In this document: piece by piece, positions 50,355-61,652 of the stretch
Layout of the letters: every line of letters starts with the position of its first letter
How positions within the stretch are numbered: the stretch's first letter is position 1
Source: Gymnorhina tibicen
Taxonomy: Eukaryota; Chordata; Aves; Passeriformes; Artamidae
Assembly (NCBI GenBank): GCA_013399875.1
Contig: VXAZ01002109.1
Location: forward strand, 1,733,901 to 1,797,900
DNA: 64,000 nucleotides
Direction of reading: 5' to 3'
The notes under the pieces: generated by a model
Told to the model about the DNA's origin: nothing
The model's input: only the letters and a program-made list of their open reading frames with translations
Database searches by the model: none
Translations under genes and position numbers: made by a program

Positions 50355-50692
50355 TCCACTAATGAAACGCAGTTGCCAATGGTGTTTTTATGGAGAAGGC
50401 TTCTTGTAAAGATAGGTTAGAGATCCAAAAGGCTCAGTGGTTTTCTTTCCAAAACTTCATGCTTTCTGTCATAAACAGAGTGTTCAAGGAAATTTTGACA
50501 AAAGTTTTCAGATTTTAAAGAATTGCTTGAAATGAAATATTTAGTACAGTGTTCATATATAGAGAGATCACAAACAGTGAAATAGTAAGAGAAACTTTAA
50601 ATTCTTTTTTAATAATTCAAGCATTCATTCTTAAAACATACAATATGCAACTTTGCATAATATAAAATGTTCCTTTTCCAATATTGAACATG

Positions 50693-50793
50693 TATATATA
50701 TATATATAAAAAATATAATGGTGTTTGCATTGCAGTTCAGGAACTGTGTTGTATATTTATATATATATATGTAGATATATGCGTTTGTGTGTG
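50693..50793. repeat. (TA)n and short (GT)n microsatellite cluster
   Basis: (TA)n at 50693-50708 and about 50753-50770, followed by a short TGTGTGTG run near 50785-50793. Confidence 0.85.
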
Positions 50794-51391
50794 TTACATT
50801 TGTTAAATTTAATATTATATGCAAATTTAACAGAAAAAAGATAAGATTATTATGTTGACACAAACACTGTTGCCGTACATATAACATTACCAAAATAAAA
50901 CATTTGCACATTATTGAAAGAAATATTGACACATATGCTGAAACAAACAAATATCGAAACATATTAATCCACAATACTGAAATGTTTTATAAATTGGTCT
51001 TTATAAAATAGCATTGGCCAGATGATGTCTGTCCAAGCTAATTTTTACACACCTTGAATTTTTACTTCCAGAATTGTCAGAAACTTGAGCAGACTTCATG
51101 CAATTTCCTGTTGGAGACACTTTCAACTGTGAGCCTACTCTGAGCAGTTAAATTACAGACCTCTGCATAATGTCTTTAGAAAGCACCTACCACCTGCAGT
51201 AACACTAAAGGGCTCTATTCTTAAATGATGTAATGTAATGTAACTCAAAAGCAGCTTCTGCAAAATCCTTTCATGTCTATTACTTGAGGATCCACTCCTT
51301 AAATAAAATATGTAAATATTTTACACTATATAATACTATTAATTTATATAATACTACCATTTTTAATACTAAATAAATAATGAGAATGTGC

Positions 51392-51615
51392 TATCACAGA
51401 GTCATATAATAGTTCATGTTGGAAGCAACCTTTAAAGGTCATCTAGACTTTACCCCCCTCTAGCCCCCCACAATGAACAGGGACATCTTCAACTAGATCA
51501 GGTTGCTCAGAGCCCCATCCAACCTGACCCTGAATGTTTCCAGGGATGGGGCATCCACCATCTCTCTGGGCAACCTATTTCATCTCCTTCATTGTAAAAA
51601 ACCTTCTTTCTTTAA
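51392..51615 (-). mobile_element. CR1 LINE fragment, 3' end, 5'-truncated
   Basis: On the plus strand the reverse CR1 tail (TATCACAGAGTCATATAAT) is followed by GTTGGAAGCAACCTTTAAAG, ACAGGGACATCTTCAACTAG, GGTTGCTCAGAGCCCCATCC and AGGGATGGGGCATCCACC. The element lies on the minus strand and contains only 3' sequence. The upper boundary is approximate. Confidence 0.93.
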
Positions 51616-52297
51616 TGTATTTGGTATGTTCCAAATGAAGTCAGATATATTTACTGATAGAAGGTGAAATGAAAACAGATGTTTTCTGGCTTTTGTTAAA
51701 AGGCAAAAACTCTGAGTGCATCTTAATTAAAAGATGATTTCTTGCATATTTATTTTGAACATTTAGAGATAAAGTTCAACTTTTCAAATAATTTTCTTAG
51801 GAGTGCCCAAGTGCTTAAAATCAGGAAAGGAACTAAGGCTAAGCAGTGTTTCGAAGTCCTTAGAGGTGAACTGAGGATGCTGAAATAGCAATAAAAATGG
51901 GAATGCTCTGATTTGAAGGCTGGGCTTTGCTCCTTGGTTTCTCTCATTCATGCCATTGCATCAGCCGACATTCTAATGAAATGTTAACACAGAAATTGCA
52001 TGTGTGCACGAACTTGCTGTGGTTTCTGTGAGGCCAGCTTTTGCTGTCAAATCTTTTGTGTGGGAGGCTAGCAGTTAATGTGATGGTCTGATTTAACATG
52101 AATTGTTCTTAACTGGCTACATGCCACAAACCTCAAATAGAGTGCTTGTCAAGAGACAGCTAACAAAGACAGGCTAGGCAAAGCTGAACAGCCCAGGAGC
52201 TCTTTGTGTTCACACCAGATCAGGCTTAGTGAACTGATGGAAAATGAGCCCAGACAAGCCTCCAGGGTCTTCTGGTTTGTAGTTTGTCTACTTCAGG

Positions 52298-52337
52298 AAA
52301 AAAAAAAAAAGAAAAAAAAATAATAAAAAAAATAAAG
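52298..52337. repeat. A-rich simple sequence
   Basis: Mostly A with scattered G and T over 40 bases. No SINE or retrogene body is recognisable upstream. Confidence 0.9.
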
Positions 52338-54207
52338 TATTGCTAGGAATTTTCTGAGTTCTGTGGGGGGTTTTTGCCTGTTTGAGAAGTAGCTTCTTTC
52401 CCAGGCAGGGAATAAGAAGTGTGCATTTTCACTACTGTGGAAGACTACTTTTTAAAATCTCCAGGCTGTTTTGATTCATGGTTCCCTGAGCAGTCGTGCA
52501 GTCCTCCTAATCAGGACATTTGCAGGTTTGCCAGGCATTCTCTATGTGTAGGGTCTTTCCTAGGTTAAATTGCTCTGTTAAGGTCTGAAAACTTCATCAT
52601 TTGAGTGTACTGCTACTTAAAGCTCCTTTTATTGTTAGTGCTGAAGTATGTATTGACTGGAGCAGTAACTAGCCAATTCTCCCTCTGCTGCAATCCTCTA
52701 CTCAAATATAACCATTTCCTGGCAGAAAACAAATTCCTTGTCAAGTTTTCAGCAACAGTTTGTGAGTTTAATTTGCATTCAGGATTGTACTGTGCTGCTA
52801 AATGAAGCCAACAGCTAGGTTCTTCACTTTGCCTTAGTAGAGGATGCATTCCTAAATGCATGCTCCTGAACACTGAATGTGCTTATACCTCCTTTCATCC
52901 TCCAAAATTTCCTTATGATGTAGTGTTGTGATGTTTGCTCACAACTTTTTTTTCTGCTTATTTGTGATAGCTTCAAATTTTGCAAGGAAACAGAGGATTT
53001 CTCTTTATGATAGTATTGATCCTTAAATATGGTCCAATTTTTTTTCACCTGAGAAAGAAAACATAGCAGAGTCCATGAAGGTTTAAGAGTGCAGTGCCCT
53101 TTATATGGAATGTATTCACATACATTTCAGTTTAAAAAGGTTGTGCAGTCCTTTGATGGGGTGTGATAGTGGACATCCATTGAAAGTGACCTGAACTGGG
53201 CTGTAAGAATCTTGCATGTTATACTGAAATGTGTCCTTTAGGTTGTGTACATGTTAATAGTATATTAGATATTTCTGTTGCTTTTGGGGAAATCTTTAGA
53301 ATTGTAAAGATAATGTGTTTTAAAAGTGAAGACCATATTTCATTGTCTAAATATGCAACTCCCCATCATAATTACCTGCATTTTAATAAAATGCATTTCT
53401 GTACTTGTTCAGTTCCTCTACAGTGAAGCTTCTCAAATATGAAAAGCTTAAGAATAACACTGTTTTCATGAACATCAAAGGCAAAAAAATGATTATATGT
53501 AAAGGTAAAATGTTGTGGTTTAGCCACATTTGTCCTTCAAGAGAAAGTGTAGCAGGAAAGAAAATAATGAAACGGCCTTTCCTTGACTTGTTGTGGGTAT
53601 ATAGCCATATAGCTTTTTACTGTCAGTGATTTACTCAGAAATCACTCCAACACTTTTCAGTGTAGCACAGCATTAGCTAGATCAGCCCTTCTCTGTCCTC
53701 CCTTCTAACTGCATTAACCCGTTGTCCTTGAATTTCTCCTTCAAGTTGTGAACAAAGAGCTCTTCAGCTTGGGTGGCAGTGGGAAATGTGGTTATTGATT
53801 TAGTCATGAATAAATGAACGTGTGCTTGAATGTATGAACCGATAAATGGACAGATGCTATTAGTTTTGTGTATTATAGAAAACTTTTTTCCATTTTAAAG
53901 CAATGTGCACAAAAATGCCAAGAGTCAGACACACACATGCATTATTTCTAAGTCTTTATAACCTTTTGAGGCTATCTGTATTTATGTGCTGGAGTAAGCT
54001 ACAGTGCATTTTAGAACCGGATACCTCTGAAAGCACATTGCAGTCCTTTCTTGAGGAACAAACACTTGGGAAGAGACACACTTGTGAGGATATTTCTCCC
54101 TGAGAAAATCAGGATACACCTCCAGAGGGTATCCCGGGAAATCTGTGGGTTGTGTGAGGTAGAGACAGACTCAGAAGCCCCTTCTATACCAAGATTTTAA
54201 ACACAGC

Positions 54208-54226
54208 TTTTTTTTTTTTTTTTTTT
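54208..54226. repeat. Poly-T run (19 T)
   Basis: Uninterrupted T homopolymer with a second T8 run shortly after. It could be a reversed poly-A tail, but the sequence on its high-coordinate side resembles no known transcript. Confidence 0.9.
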
Positions 54227-55083
54227 GAACTGTTTTTTTTATGAAATAATTGATCTGTAGTTATTCCATTACATAACAAAGTCTTATTTACCTATGCCTG
54301 GTTGCCTTTACTTGTACTAGCACATCTTCATTTCCCTGAAGTCTGTGCTTTCTAGAGGTTTCTTTACACAATACTTCTAGTTATCCTAGTACCTATCTAT
54401 ATATCATCAATGTCTTGTACAGTGTAAAAAGCAATACTATTGTATTACTAATGCAACACAGAGAAACACACACTTATATCAGGACAGCTTATTTTGATAA
54501 TAGATGGAAATACATTTCATGTTTTAAAAGACAATCCAACACCAGCTTGTTAAAATCAAAACTGAGGGTTTATTTGCTTAATTAATTTGGTAAAAGCAGC
54601 CTCCTCATAGGAAAGTTAATCTGGTGCAAAAGTTATGTGTAGATCAGACTCAAGGGTAAAAAATGAATTGCACTGTCATACAGATATAATTTTCTGATAT
54701 TAGCTGTATATTAACCAAACAGAGTGCCTAGTAGCTGAAAATCAGGAATTAAGTGATGGGGGAAAAAGGCTATTGGACAACCTACTAGAGGACTATTTTC
54801 CAAAGAACTGTCAACTAAAATGAAATTTGTAGTTATTTTAATGGATGGACATTCTCCTTTGCTTTAGATACCAAATTTTGAATCTAAAGAAAAGGAGAAA
54901 GGAGTGTGTGGGGGCCAGTGGGCCCATAATACAAGGGATAGAAATCCTCTCCAGGTTAGAGTGAGCTAAGGAGACATTTCCTAGGATGCTGCTTCATTAT
55001 GCAAAATGTATCCCAGTTCTGCTTCCCCAGTTGGCCTCCCCATCCCTTTATACCTTACCTGTTCCTTCACTAGAAAATTCTCC

Positions 55084-55296
55084 NNNNNNNNNNNNNNNNN
55101 NNNNNNNNNNNNNNNNNNNNNNNNNNNNNNNNNNNNNNNNNNNNNNNNNNNNNNNNNNNNNNNNNNNNNNNNNNNNNNNNNNNNNNNNNNNNNNNNNNNN
55201 NNNNNNNNNNNNNNNNNNNNNNNNNNNNNNNNNNNNNNNNNNNNNNNNNNNNNNNNNNNNNNNNNNNNNNNNNNNNNNNNNNNNNNNNNNNNNNNN
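55084..55296. other. Assembly gap (213 N)
   Basis: Undetermined bases. Any open frame drawn through this interval is meaningless. The gap length may be an estimate from the assembler. Confidence 1.
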
Positions 55297-58200
55297 AACA
55301 GGAGTGTATTTCCTTAGCATGGTTGAGTGAAACAGTGCTGCTAAACAACAATAGCAATTTGTATTTGCCGTGGCAAAACAGCTTGTTGCTGAGCCCTGGC
55401 CACTCTAGTATTAATATTACTGAGTCAAGGAAACACAGGAAATCATAGAGATTAAAGTTTATTATAGTTTTTCACCAGAAATGCACAAAGGCTTCCAATA
55501 GATACACTTTACTGTTAGACAATATTTACCAAGGCAGACATATCATATTTTGTTCTTTCCTTCTCCCATCCTGATTTTTTTACCTGTTACAGAAGAAAAA
55601 TACTGTTGCCTTCATAGCTGGGTAGGACAAGGGGAGAGGATTTGGTAACTCAGGTGCTGAGGAGTGAAACTGTATCATTGCCTTGTCTACTCTTTGTCAG
55701 GAAAGTAAATTAAGCTTCACTTCCCTGAATAAATTTCCAGCAAATGAAGGAAAGAATTAAGGGAATAAGATGAAATCTGGTGTTGAAATCCTTTGGGAAA
55801 TTATAATATTGCAAATTGTAATAATCCAAAACCTTGATTTTGATCCTTCTTCCAATCTGTTCAAAAAGGAAAAAAACCAAATAATGGGCTGGTTTTGTTT
55901 GCCTCTTGATTCTTTTGACTTTTTTGGGAGGTATTTACTCTGAAATGTGTGAGAGAGAACTACAAAACTTTTTTCAAGCTTTTTCGTCTTCAGAAGTAGG
56001 GACATTTGTTAATGTATATGTTGTAATGAAGGAATAAGCATATAATTCTTGAAGAAGTTTGTATGTGTATATATTTCAAAAGATTCCTTTTAAATACTAA
56101 TATTTTAAAAGCAGTCATTTATTAAGCCAGCCAAAGAAAAATATTGTTGTTTTTGAACTGAATTTATGAGTCCTCATATTTCCCTTACCTGCGATAATAG
56201 ACATAGCCAAAGGACAAAAAGGATGATAGTATTTATACACGCTATTTAAAAACAGGTAACTGATAATATAAACAGATAGAGTGCCTCAGACATTTTTCTC
56301 TTTCCCTTTTGAGGTTTGATCTATGGATTTGTCTCATTTGTTTTCCTTTTCTGTTTAAAGATATTGTATATGTATTGGTAATCTCTTACTTACTAATTTT
56401 GTAGCAGAAGGTAGAAGTAACTGAAAGCATCCATCAGCTCAGTACTCTACACTGACTGTATTTTTCAGGTTGGATCAACTTCCTCTGATACTATTAAGGT
56501 TTCTAAATTTTAAGCTTTCTGTATGTCTTCCCCTTTTTTCTTCTTCAGAGATTTATCTTTCTTCTCTAAAGGGTGCCCAATGCAAATTTTGTTCTTAAGA
56601 GATTTTAGATTATTTGTTATTAAAGATTTTAGATTAAGATTTTAGTTTTGTAGTTATTAAAGATTTGATCATTTGCCACCTAGCACTGACTGATACACTG
56701 TCAGTTCCAGAGCATCCCCTATTTATGCTGTATTAGAAAAGTTTGATAGTTTGACATGTCCACTTATAAGCAAAATGAATTTTTTGCTATCTGATGCTGT
56801 GTTGGGACTAGATTTCAATGCAGAATCTATTTCATTGGTAATCTGTGGCATCTTCGACAGTGCTGAAGTAAGGTAGTTTTGGTCCCCCCACTGGATTTCG
56901 GCCTCACAACGTGCATGGCCTTCTTTTAACCCTCACTCCATGTCTTAGACTAAAATGAAAGATTTAAGGATAATTATTAAATGGCCGGTTTGTATTTTAT
57001 CTTAAACTACTAATACATACTCTCAGTAGCAACTCCATTTTATTTTGGGTTTTCTCAGGGAACCACTGTGCCTACAGATAATTAACTAATATTTTTCCCA
57101 GGCTGTGTAACAGATACAATTGTCACAGCATCTTAGCTTTGTTCAGTGTCAGGTGAATTACATTTCTCTCTTAGGCAGTTACTGTTAAAGACCTTGAAAT
57201 GAAGCTTTCATTATTTGCTGATTGCTTTCAGTGTTGCAAAACAAAACTCCAAACATTTTATTTATTCTTTGTCGTCCACTGATGAAAAATTAGATGAAGT
57301 GATCTCTTTGCCATTCTGGCATAATGAACATTCAAGTTTTAAAGGCAGTTAAAGCAATGATGCTTTAAAATCTTTTTAACCTGCTTTTAGAACCAGCAGG
57401 TTAATAAGAGAAGTGCTAGAGAAAACACAGACCAAATTTGATGCATCCATTATAATGTAATGTTCATAAACATAAAATGAATTAGACATTATCATATCTC
57501 GATATTTTGGAAGATGACATCTGTCAGATAATCTTTGTGTATTCCTGCCTGCTCTCCCTTTAGGGCCGAGCGTGCCACTGCTATCAGAAGGCTGCATATT
57601 TTGAAAATGTAGCCCACAGCAAATCAAGCCCTTGCCTGAAACATATCTGCAGCTGTGGTGAAGCAGCCACTCCTACTCAGAACTTCCAGAACTGGGGAAG
57701 TCTCAGGTGTTTGCACAGCCCTGAAGATGCCTTCCACCATAAACCTGACCTCGTCCCTTACATCTGCCGAGCTGTATAAACTGCATTTTGTAGCTGGATC
57801 GCTTAGTGACACATGGAAGTTTTATTCAGTAGTGAATGGGAAATAAGTTATGTTAGGGTTCTTATCCTGAGCCCACGCTCGACTTCCTGTGGACTAAAGA
57901 TCATTCCATGCAGCTTACCAAGAATATTAAGAGATCTTTGTACTGTAAATCCTTTTGCCTGCTTCACTAATATTACTTTAGATATGGACTTAGTTGCTAC
58001 AGCTGTCTCCTGGGCAACATCAGTTAAAATCCTACTTCTTCTAAGAGGGCCCCTGGGAATTGGTTTCCTGTCAGAGCCTGTTGATTTCTGAGCTCAGCCC
58101 TTTTCTTGTCAGTTAATGGGTACAAATTGAGGAAATGGGCAGCATGTTAGAGCAGTGTGAATAAAGGAAGCATTGCTAAATGAGGTGGGTGGTGGAACCA

Positions 58201-60275
58201 TCTGGACATTTGAAAACTTGCCTATTTCTCAGCTAGATAATTATCTAATTTCACTATTATTAGGCATGCGAAGTCCAAATGGCAATAACTTTGCCTGTGA
58301 TTTAAAATAAAATATCAAAATGCCTGGGGTTTTTTTACATGTTAAGCTGGTTATTCTTCTCTGCTGCATTATTTTTAGTAGCACTTTTTATTGATGTTTC
58401 TTGTGTTTTTACTTACTAATAGCTTTATGCAAGTAATGACCTTTTCCGTTAACTTTAGTAGCATTTTTAAAAGCCTTTTGCATCCACTTACAAATTAACA
58501 ATAATTTTGAAGGTTTTTTAGATAATATGCATTGGTGATTGTTCACTATTTTAAATTTTGGGTAGTATGAAAACACAATTGTGGAACACTTTTATTATGG
58601 AATTCGGTCTCTAAACCCCACTTCATGATCGGGGGATCTGCAGGGTATATTGGAACAGAGTGGTGAAACAGCATCTTTTAGCTTCTTTGGTCCAACGCAT
58701 AGAACATTTTCCTGGAATCAGACTGAATAATTATTCTTTGTTACTATTTCTATATAAATTCCTAGGGAGACAAATTTTCAAACAGAATAATAAGTTGGGG
58801 GCTTTTACTGGCTTGACAGTAGTTGTTTTTCATCTGAGAAACTTGAGAACATTGAGAGGAAAGGCCAGTTATAAAAACATGATGCAGATACACCTTGCAT
58901 CTTTAAAGCTCTTGCATCATTTCTGGGAAACATGGTATTTAGATAGTGCTCGTTTTTTATTTATTCACTGAACTTAATAGAAAGTCTTTGCAGTGATAAA
59001 CAGCTTTTCCTTCAAAATGCATGTATGCAAACTTTTATTTTACATTTATAAATGAAGAGCATCAAATGGAATACTTTAGACATCTTTTCAAAGAGGAGAA
59101 AAGAAGAACAAAGCAAGAAGGAAAACACCAAAGGACAGACAGAATAAAAGTTAGTCTGACGGAAAATGAAAATGAAAAAGAAGAAATCGATGTTTGACTT
59201 TTTTTTTACCACTTTTCACCTTCAATTAAGAATTCCTTCTCATTGTATCTTCCATCATGTAGTTCTTGGTAAAATAAAATGAAAATTAGCAGTGATTATT
59301 CCAAATGTGATTAATAATTATGATTATTAAATAGATAGATATTTTAAAAAGTGTGACCACAATGGCTTACATTTTTAATCCCAGCATTAGAAACCTGGTA
59401 ATACTTCTATTCCATTGTTTTATAGCCCTTGGTTAATCAGACACTGAGCAAAGATATCCTCTTTTCCACTACAGAATATATTTCCTTCCCTTGCATATGA
59501 AAATATCTATGCAGACTCCCAAAATACATGACCAGTATGGTGGGGTGGTCTCTGAAGGTTCAAATTTTTTGCATGTGAGACAGAAGGAAAAAAAGTTTTA
59601 GAATCGTGTCTTTAGTAAGACATCTCTACCATGCTGTAGAAATTTAATGCTTTGGAAACTTTCCTCTTTCACATCTCTTGCTGTCTGATTGATTGCTTCT
59701 AAACTTGACATTCATTTCTTAATGAGAGACACTGAGAAATAAGATATTAGAAAATTATGTCAGACAGGACTCTGTGGGGTCTTTGCCTTTTTCTGGTGCC
59801 CCCATGTATTTTTCAGTCTAGTGCAAAGGGATAACAGCTACTGGAAGTTTATTGCTGGATACTAAGGCAGCAGAGTAGAGCTGTCTGGTTTATATTGAAT
59901 TTGAAATATGAGGAATTGCACTGGTTTTTGTGTAAGTAATGAAAGTCGGCTATACTCCTTTTTCTTTTTAAGAAGAAATAGATATGAATTTCTGTCCTGT
60001 TTGTCCTCCTTCCTTTATGGGTCCAGAGAAGTCAGCATTTTCAGAGAACTCAGAATTTTAGCAGTGCTGGTTCCATGGGACTTCTCTCATATCTCAGGGC
60101 AGTTCATCTAAAGAGATGCTTTATGGCAAATTTGTGGATAATTAGTTTAATTAATGCCTCACACTGATGATAGTAAACCACCTGTGGCATAAAGTGACAG
60201 AGTCCACCTCTTGGAATCTAAAGATGAAAATACTGAAATAATTTGGTTTATTACTGTTATTGTTATTACTTATGG
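55297..60275. other. Unique non-coding DNA, possibly with conserved elements
   Basis: No gene recognised. A degenerate duplication of TTATTAAAGATTTTAGATTA-like units lies at about 56600-56668. The 57370-58100 part is non-repetitive with several TAAT/ATTA motifs and is discussed as a finding. Confidence 0.5.
57376..57404. repeat. Perfect inverted repeat, 10-bp arms, 9-nt loop
   Basis: TTAACCTGCT at 57376-57385 is followed after TTTAGAACC by AGCAGGTTAA at 57395-57404. The stem is too short for a microRNA precursor. Confidence 0.88.
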
Positions 60276-60402
60276 TGTCATGGTTTAACCTCAGTGAGCA
60301 ATTAAGTCCCACACAGCCATACACTCATTCTGCCCTGGTGGAATGGGGGAGAGAATTGGGAGGATAAAAGTGAAAAAACTTATGTGTTGAAGATAAAGAC
60401 AG

Positions 60403-60408
60403 TTTAAT
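60403..60408 (-). promoter_or_regulatory. Polyadenylation signal ATTAAA of the LTR
   Basis: ATTAAA on the minus strand, about 180 bases downstream of the TATA box, as expected for the R region of this LTR. Confidence 0.65.
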
Positions 60409-60586
60409 AGGTAAAACAAGAGCTGTGGAGAAAAGCAAAGCAAAACAAGAAATTAATTCACCCCTTGCCATTGGCAGGCAGGTGTTAGGCCATCCCCAGA
60501 AGTGCCAGGATCCATCACATGCACCAGGGACTTGGGGAGACAAACACCATCACTCCAAACTTTCCCTCATATTCCTTCTTCCCCAG

Positions 60587-60593
60587 CTTTATA
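60587..60593 (-). promoter_or_regulatory. TATA box of the LTR
   Basis: TATAAAG on the minus strand, followed by CTGGGG, in the position typical for this LTR family. Confidence 0.65.
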
Positions 60594-61173
60594 CGCTGAA
60601 CATATCTCCATGTGATATGGGCTATCCTTGTGGTCATTTGGAGTCAGCTGTCCTGGCTGGGTCCCCTCCCAACTCCTCGTGCACCCCAGCCTGTTCACTG
60701 GTGGGGTGAGAAGCAGAAAAGGCCCTGACTCTGCGCAAGCACTGCTCAGTGATAAGGAAAACGTCTGTGTTACCAACTCTGTAGCACAAATCCAAAACAC
60801 AGCCCCATACTAGTCACTGTGAGCAAAATTAACTCTATGCCAGCCAAAACCAGCATAAATGGGAAAAATAAGAAAGTAAAAGTCCTACTCCCAGCTGAGA
60901 CATTAGGAAAAGCCATACCCATTCTGAAGGAATTAAAAATTCAAGAAAGTAACACACTGTTATTTATATGCCTTCTTTCTAATGAATAACAAGAAAACAA
61001 GAGGGACTTGTGTTCCTTCATCAGAAGAACTCCCAGAGGTGATAAATCATACAGAATTTTTGGCTTTTTTATATCATCTACAGTCTAACTTAATCAACAG
61101 AGTTATTTGTGAATGAATTTGTCCCAGGAAGAAGACCACAGAGGTTTTTGGCTTTCTGTGCTGGTACAGTCTC

Positions 61174-61181
61174 TGACGTCA
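61174..61181. promoter_or_regulatory. Palindromic CRE core TGACGTCA
   Basis: An exact match to the consensus CREB/ATF site. Such an 8-mer with a CpG is rare in CpG-poor DNA, but a single site proves nothing about regulation. Confidence 0.3.
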
Positions 61182-61624
61182 CTGAGATGAACTTCTGCAC
61201 CAGCCAGCTGCCCAGAGCAACTTGGACACTTGCCAGGAAGTGGAAAGCCCAGTTCTTCCAGCCCCCACCTCTGCTAAGAGCCCAAATATCTCGTCTCCCT
61301 CCTGTGTTTCCTGCTGCACCCTCAGTGTATTGATGCACTTTCACTGCAAAATGCCCTTCCCACACACACTCCACAGAGAACTGCAGCAACAAATTCAAGT
61401 CAGTGAGTTTTAGAGGATTATCTACACTGGCATAGGATCAGCCTGTGTTTTACCAGTGAATCCATGTCTTGCAAGTCCCACAGACCTTCCACTCTTGACT
61501 GCACCTTCAGTCTCGTGTCAGGAGGGTGTCCCCCAACCTTTGCACATAACCAGACACAAATGTCAAGACAGAGATGTAGAGTTTTTCTACGTTTATCAGA
61601 CTGATTAATGAACCTTAATTTCAG

Positions 61625-61652
61625 TGTATTCTGAAAACTGTATTCTGAAAAC
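61625..61652. repeat. Perfect 14-bp tandem duplication
   Basis: TGTATTCTGAAAAC at 61625-61638 is repeated at 61639-61652. Confidence 0.93.

Larger units (their letters stand above)
48192..51391. other. Unique AT-rich non-coding DNA
   Basis: No gene recognised. It contains a TA-rich inverted repeat at 48730-48768, a 21-bp near-direct repeat at 50302-50322 and 50334-50354, and TA/GT microsatellites at 50693-50793. Confidence 0.55.
51616..55083. other. Unique AT-rich non-coding DNA
   Basis: No gene recognised. An A-rich run lies at 52298-52337 and a run of 19 T at 54208-54226; neither is attached to a recognisable retrocopy. Confidence 0.55.
60276..60855 (-). mobile_element. Solo LTR of an endogenous retrovirus, ~580 bp
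   Basis: On the minus strand it starts TGCTGGTTTTGGCTGGCATA, passes GTATGGGGCTGTGTTTTGGA, and ends GGTTAAACCATGACA. This matches an LTR family I recognise from many non-galliform bird genomes, although I am not sure of its database name or whether it is ERVL or ERVK. In minus orientation it carries a TATAAAG box at 60593-60587 and an ATTAAA poly-A signal at 60408-60403, giving a normal U3-R-U5 layout. No internal viral genes flank it, so it is a solo LTR. The flanking bases (TTATGG on one side, TAAATGG on the other) do not form a clean target-site duplication, which suggests age or a small boundary error. Open frames inside are not genes. Confidence 0.88.

Noticed and set aside
54208..54226. 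Poly-T run as the tail of a minus-strand retrocopy
   Set aside because: No gene-like or SINE-like body and no flanking duplication could be recognised next to it.
54986..55357. Open frames of 90-114 codons through the N gap
   Set aside because: Most of their length is undetermined bases.
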